NCBI GenBank assembly: GCA_947074135.1
Contig: CAMTOL010000109.1
Location: 1-7,260 of the forward strand
Source: an uncultured Rikenellaceae bacterium
Lineage (GTDB): Bacteria; Bacteroidota; Bacteroidia; Bacteroidales; Rikenellaceae
Reading direction: 5' to 3'
DNA: 7,260 bases
Positions 6,177-7,260 of this stretch are shown piece after piece. A program made the translations under genes and the position numbers. Every line of letters begins with the position of its first letter. Within the stretch, counting starts at the first letter, position 1. The notes beneath the pieces are model-generated. The model did no database searches. It was not told the origin of the DNA and saw only the letters and a program-made list of their open reading frames with translations.

Positions 6177-6210
6177 AAGGTAGTTGAACAACAATCTGCT
6201 CAACTACCTT
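6177..6210 (-). terminator. Rho-independent terminator of the outer-membrane protein gene
   Basis: Arms 6177-6187 (AAGGTAGTTGA) and 6200-6210 are perfect 11-base complements around a 12-base loop. On the minus strand the stem is followed by a T-rich tail with a T8 run (plus-strand As at 6164-6176), which fits termination of leftward transcripts from the gene ending at 6239. It insulates that gene from the promoter just downstream. Confidence 0.85.
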
Positions 6211-6238
6211 AAATATAATGCTAAATGCTATTTATTTA

Positions 6239-7156
6239 CTACCATTTCTGAAATAATCTTATATTGAGCTGGAGTGAAAGAACAGGGTAGAAAGATGCGT
6301 AAGAGAGATATTTATCATAACCACCACTATTTAACTCGTTATTAAGAGCACGAGTAATCTTATCGGTATTGCCCACAATTTTTGCTTTGCCCATATATGC
6401 AGCCCCTAAGTCAAATTGAAGCCCAACTCTCTTTTTGGGAATAGGGCGCCCAAAACCGATGCCAAAGTATGGACGAACGCTGTTTACTTGAGCATAAGCC
6501 TCAATAGATTTAAGATCTTGAACTACAAATTCTTCTCCTCCAAAGTCAATCTCATTGGGGTAATTATAACCATACTGTTGAGAATAACGACCTATAATGT
6601 CGTATGTGTCCACTATTTGTTTAGGAATACCACCACTTGCTCTTAGTAAATTTTTTGAAGCTATCATCATACCAACTGTAAAGCGAAAGCTAGACCCTCT
6701 GGTAGGGTAAATATCTAACAACAATTTTGCAGTACTTGTACCAAAGAAATTAGCCGCAAGATAGGTGGAGGTGGGAAATTGATTTATGTTGGTGGGCAAC
6801 CCTTCGGCAATAAGAGCTTGTTTAACTTCGGGATATAATGGATTTTCTATAATGTTGTTAAGGCTGACAATACCTTCGATATCGTAATTAATATTAAGAT
6901 TTTGATTAAATTCAGGGATATAGGTAAAACCTGCACGAATGGCAAGAAAGTGAGTTAATGGTGCAGCAAGTTGAATACCAAAACCTGTTGTCCCAACCTC
7001 AACTCCTAGTGAGAGAGAAGAAAAAGGAGATACTTTTTCGTAGTCTTTAATTTGGTTATAGAAGTTACTGTATTCATTTTCTTGAGCTTTTCCGTTAATT
7101 GCAAAAGCCAATAAAAATAGTGTACTGATAAATAGTTTGGTAGTATTTTTTTTCAT
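6239..7156 (-). CDS. Secreted, probable outer-membrane beta-barrel protein of unknown function
   Basis: This is a 305-residue protein. A clear signal peptide covers the first 24 residues: MKKNTTK, a hydrophobic core LFISTLFLLAFAI, and a cleavage site NGKA before Q25. There is no lipobox cysteine, so it is not a lipoprotein. The mature protein shows alternating hydrophobic/polar stretches with glycine turns, such as SLGVEVGTTGFGIQLAAPL and FLAIRAGFTYIPEF near its start, and RPYFGIGFGRPIPKKRVGLQ with LQFDLGAAYMG near its end. It finishes in SLQLNIRLFQKW, with a terminal aromatic residue. These are the usual marks of a barrel inserted by the BAM machinery. Length would suit an 8-14-strand barrel. 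I cannot name a substrate; no SusC/SusD partner or OmpA peptidoglycan-binding domain is seen. It appears to be a single-gene unit with its own terminator and a possible promoter. Confidence 0.75.
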   Translation of the reverse strand: MKKNTTKLFISTLFLLAFAINGKAQENEYSNFYNQIKDYEKVSPFSSLSLGVEVGTTGFGIQLAAPLTHFLAIRAGFTYIPEFNQNLNINYDIEGIVSLNNIIENPLYPEVKQALIAEGLPTNINQFPTSTYLAANFFGTSTAKLLLDIYPTRGSSFRFTVGMMIASKNLLRASGGIPKQIVDTYDIIGRYSQQYGYNYPNEIDFGGEEFVVQDLKSIEAYAQVNSVRPYFGIGFGRPIPKKRVGLQFDLGAAYMGKAKIVGNTDKITRALNNELNSGGYDKYLSYASFYPVLSLQLNIRLFQKW

Positions 7157-7181
7157 TTCTTTAAAATTTAATGTTTTACTT

Positions 7182-7189
7182 CAAAAATA
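7182..7189 (-). promoter_or_regulatory. Possible -7 promoter box for the outer-membrane protein gene
   Basis: The minus strand reads TATTTTTG, a match to the Bacteroidetes TAnnTTTG box, 25 bases above the ATG at 7156. No TTTG/TTG element is seen 19-21 bases further upstream, and the region is so AT-rich that chance matches are expected. Confidence 0.35.
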
Positions 7190-7260
7190 ACTGTTATTTA
7201 TGTATATTGTTTGTCTTTGATATGTAAAAAAAATATTGGGAGGGTGAAATTATTAGTAAA

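Noticed and set aside
7190..7260. Possible start of a rightward gene (GTG at 7244 after GGGAGG) and a divergent promoter at the right edge.
   Set aside because: The purine run touches the GTG with no spacer, only five codons are visible, and no clean TAnnTTTG box with proper spacing is seen. Nothing else is supportable in this AT-rich edge.

Overview
The window looks like chromosomal DNA from an AT-rich member of the Bacteroidota, most likely order Bacteroidales; I cannot name the genus. Several independent signs agree: the ferredoxin-like/THUMP-like methyltransferase of the Porphyromonas gingivalis PG_1098 type, the Bacteroidetes form of the AddB-like PD-(D/E)XK nuclease, the HTH_34 and 2TM small-protein families, near-absence of strong Shine-Dalgarno sites, and promoter boxes of the TAnnTTTG type with a TTTG element about 20 bases upstream. 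No rRNA, tRNA, CRISPR array, insertion sequence or phage gene is visible.

Left half, + strand (1-4848). The window opens inside the C-terminal end of a CCA tRNA nucleotidyltransferase/poly(A) polymerase-family gene. It is followed by a class I SAM-dependent methyltransferase, a KdsC-type HAD phosphatase of Kdo (lipopolysaccharide) synthesis with a likely promoter of its own, and a large AddB-like nuclease gene. The nuclease reading frame is intact over 936 codons except for a single in-frame TGA at 3484-3486, which splits it into an N-terminal helicase-like half and a C-terminal half with the nuclease and a probable Fe-S cluster. This is the most noteworthy feature of the window.

Centre (4849-4901). 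A long inverted repeat lies between the convergent gene sets and can act as a terminator in both directions.

Right half, - strand (4902-7156). Reading leftward from the right end: a secreted, probable outer-membrane beta-barrel protein with its own terminator, then a well-formed Bacteroidetes promoter driving a three-gene set. That set holds a 70-aa 2TM-domain protein, a six-helix membrane protein, and a small winged-helix regulator whose start overlaps the membrane gene by 16 bases. The last two genes are probably translationally coupled. Their function is unknown; the layout suggests a regulator produced with the membrane proteins it may control or sense.

I found no convincing new defence or mobile system. 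Most of the window is ordinary core Bacteroidetes genome; the points worth a second look are the interrupted nuclease and the uncharacterised membrane/regulator operon.
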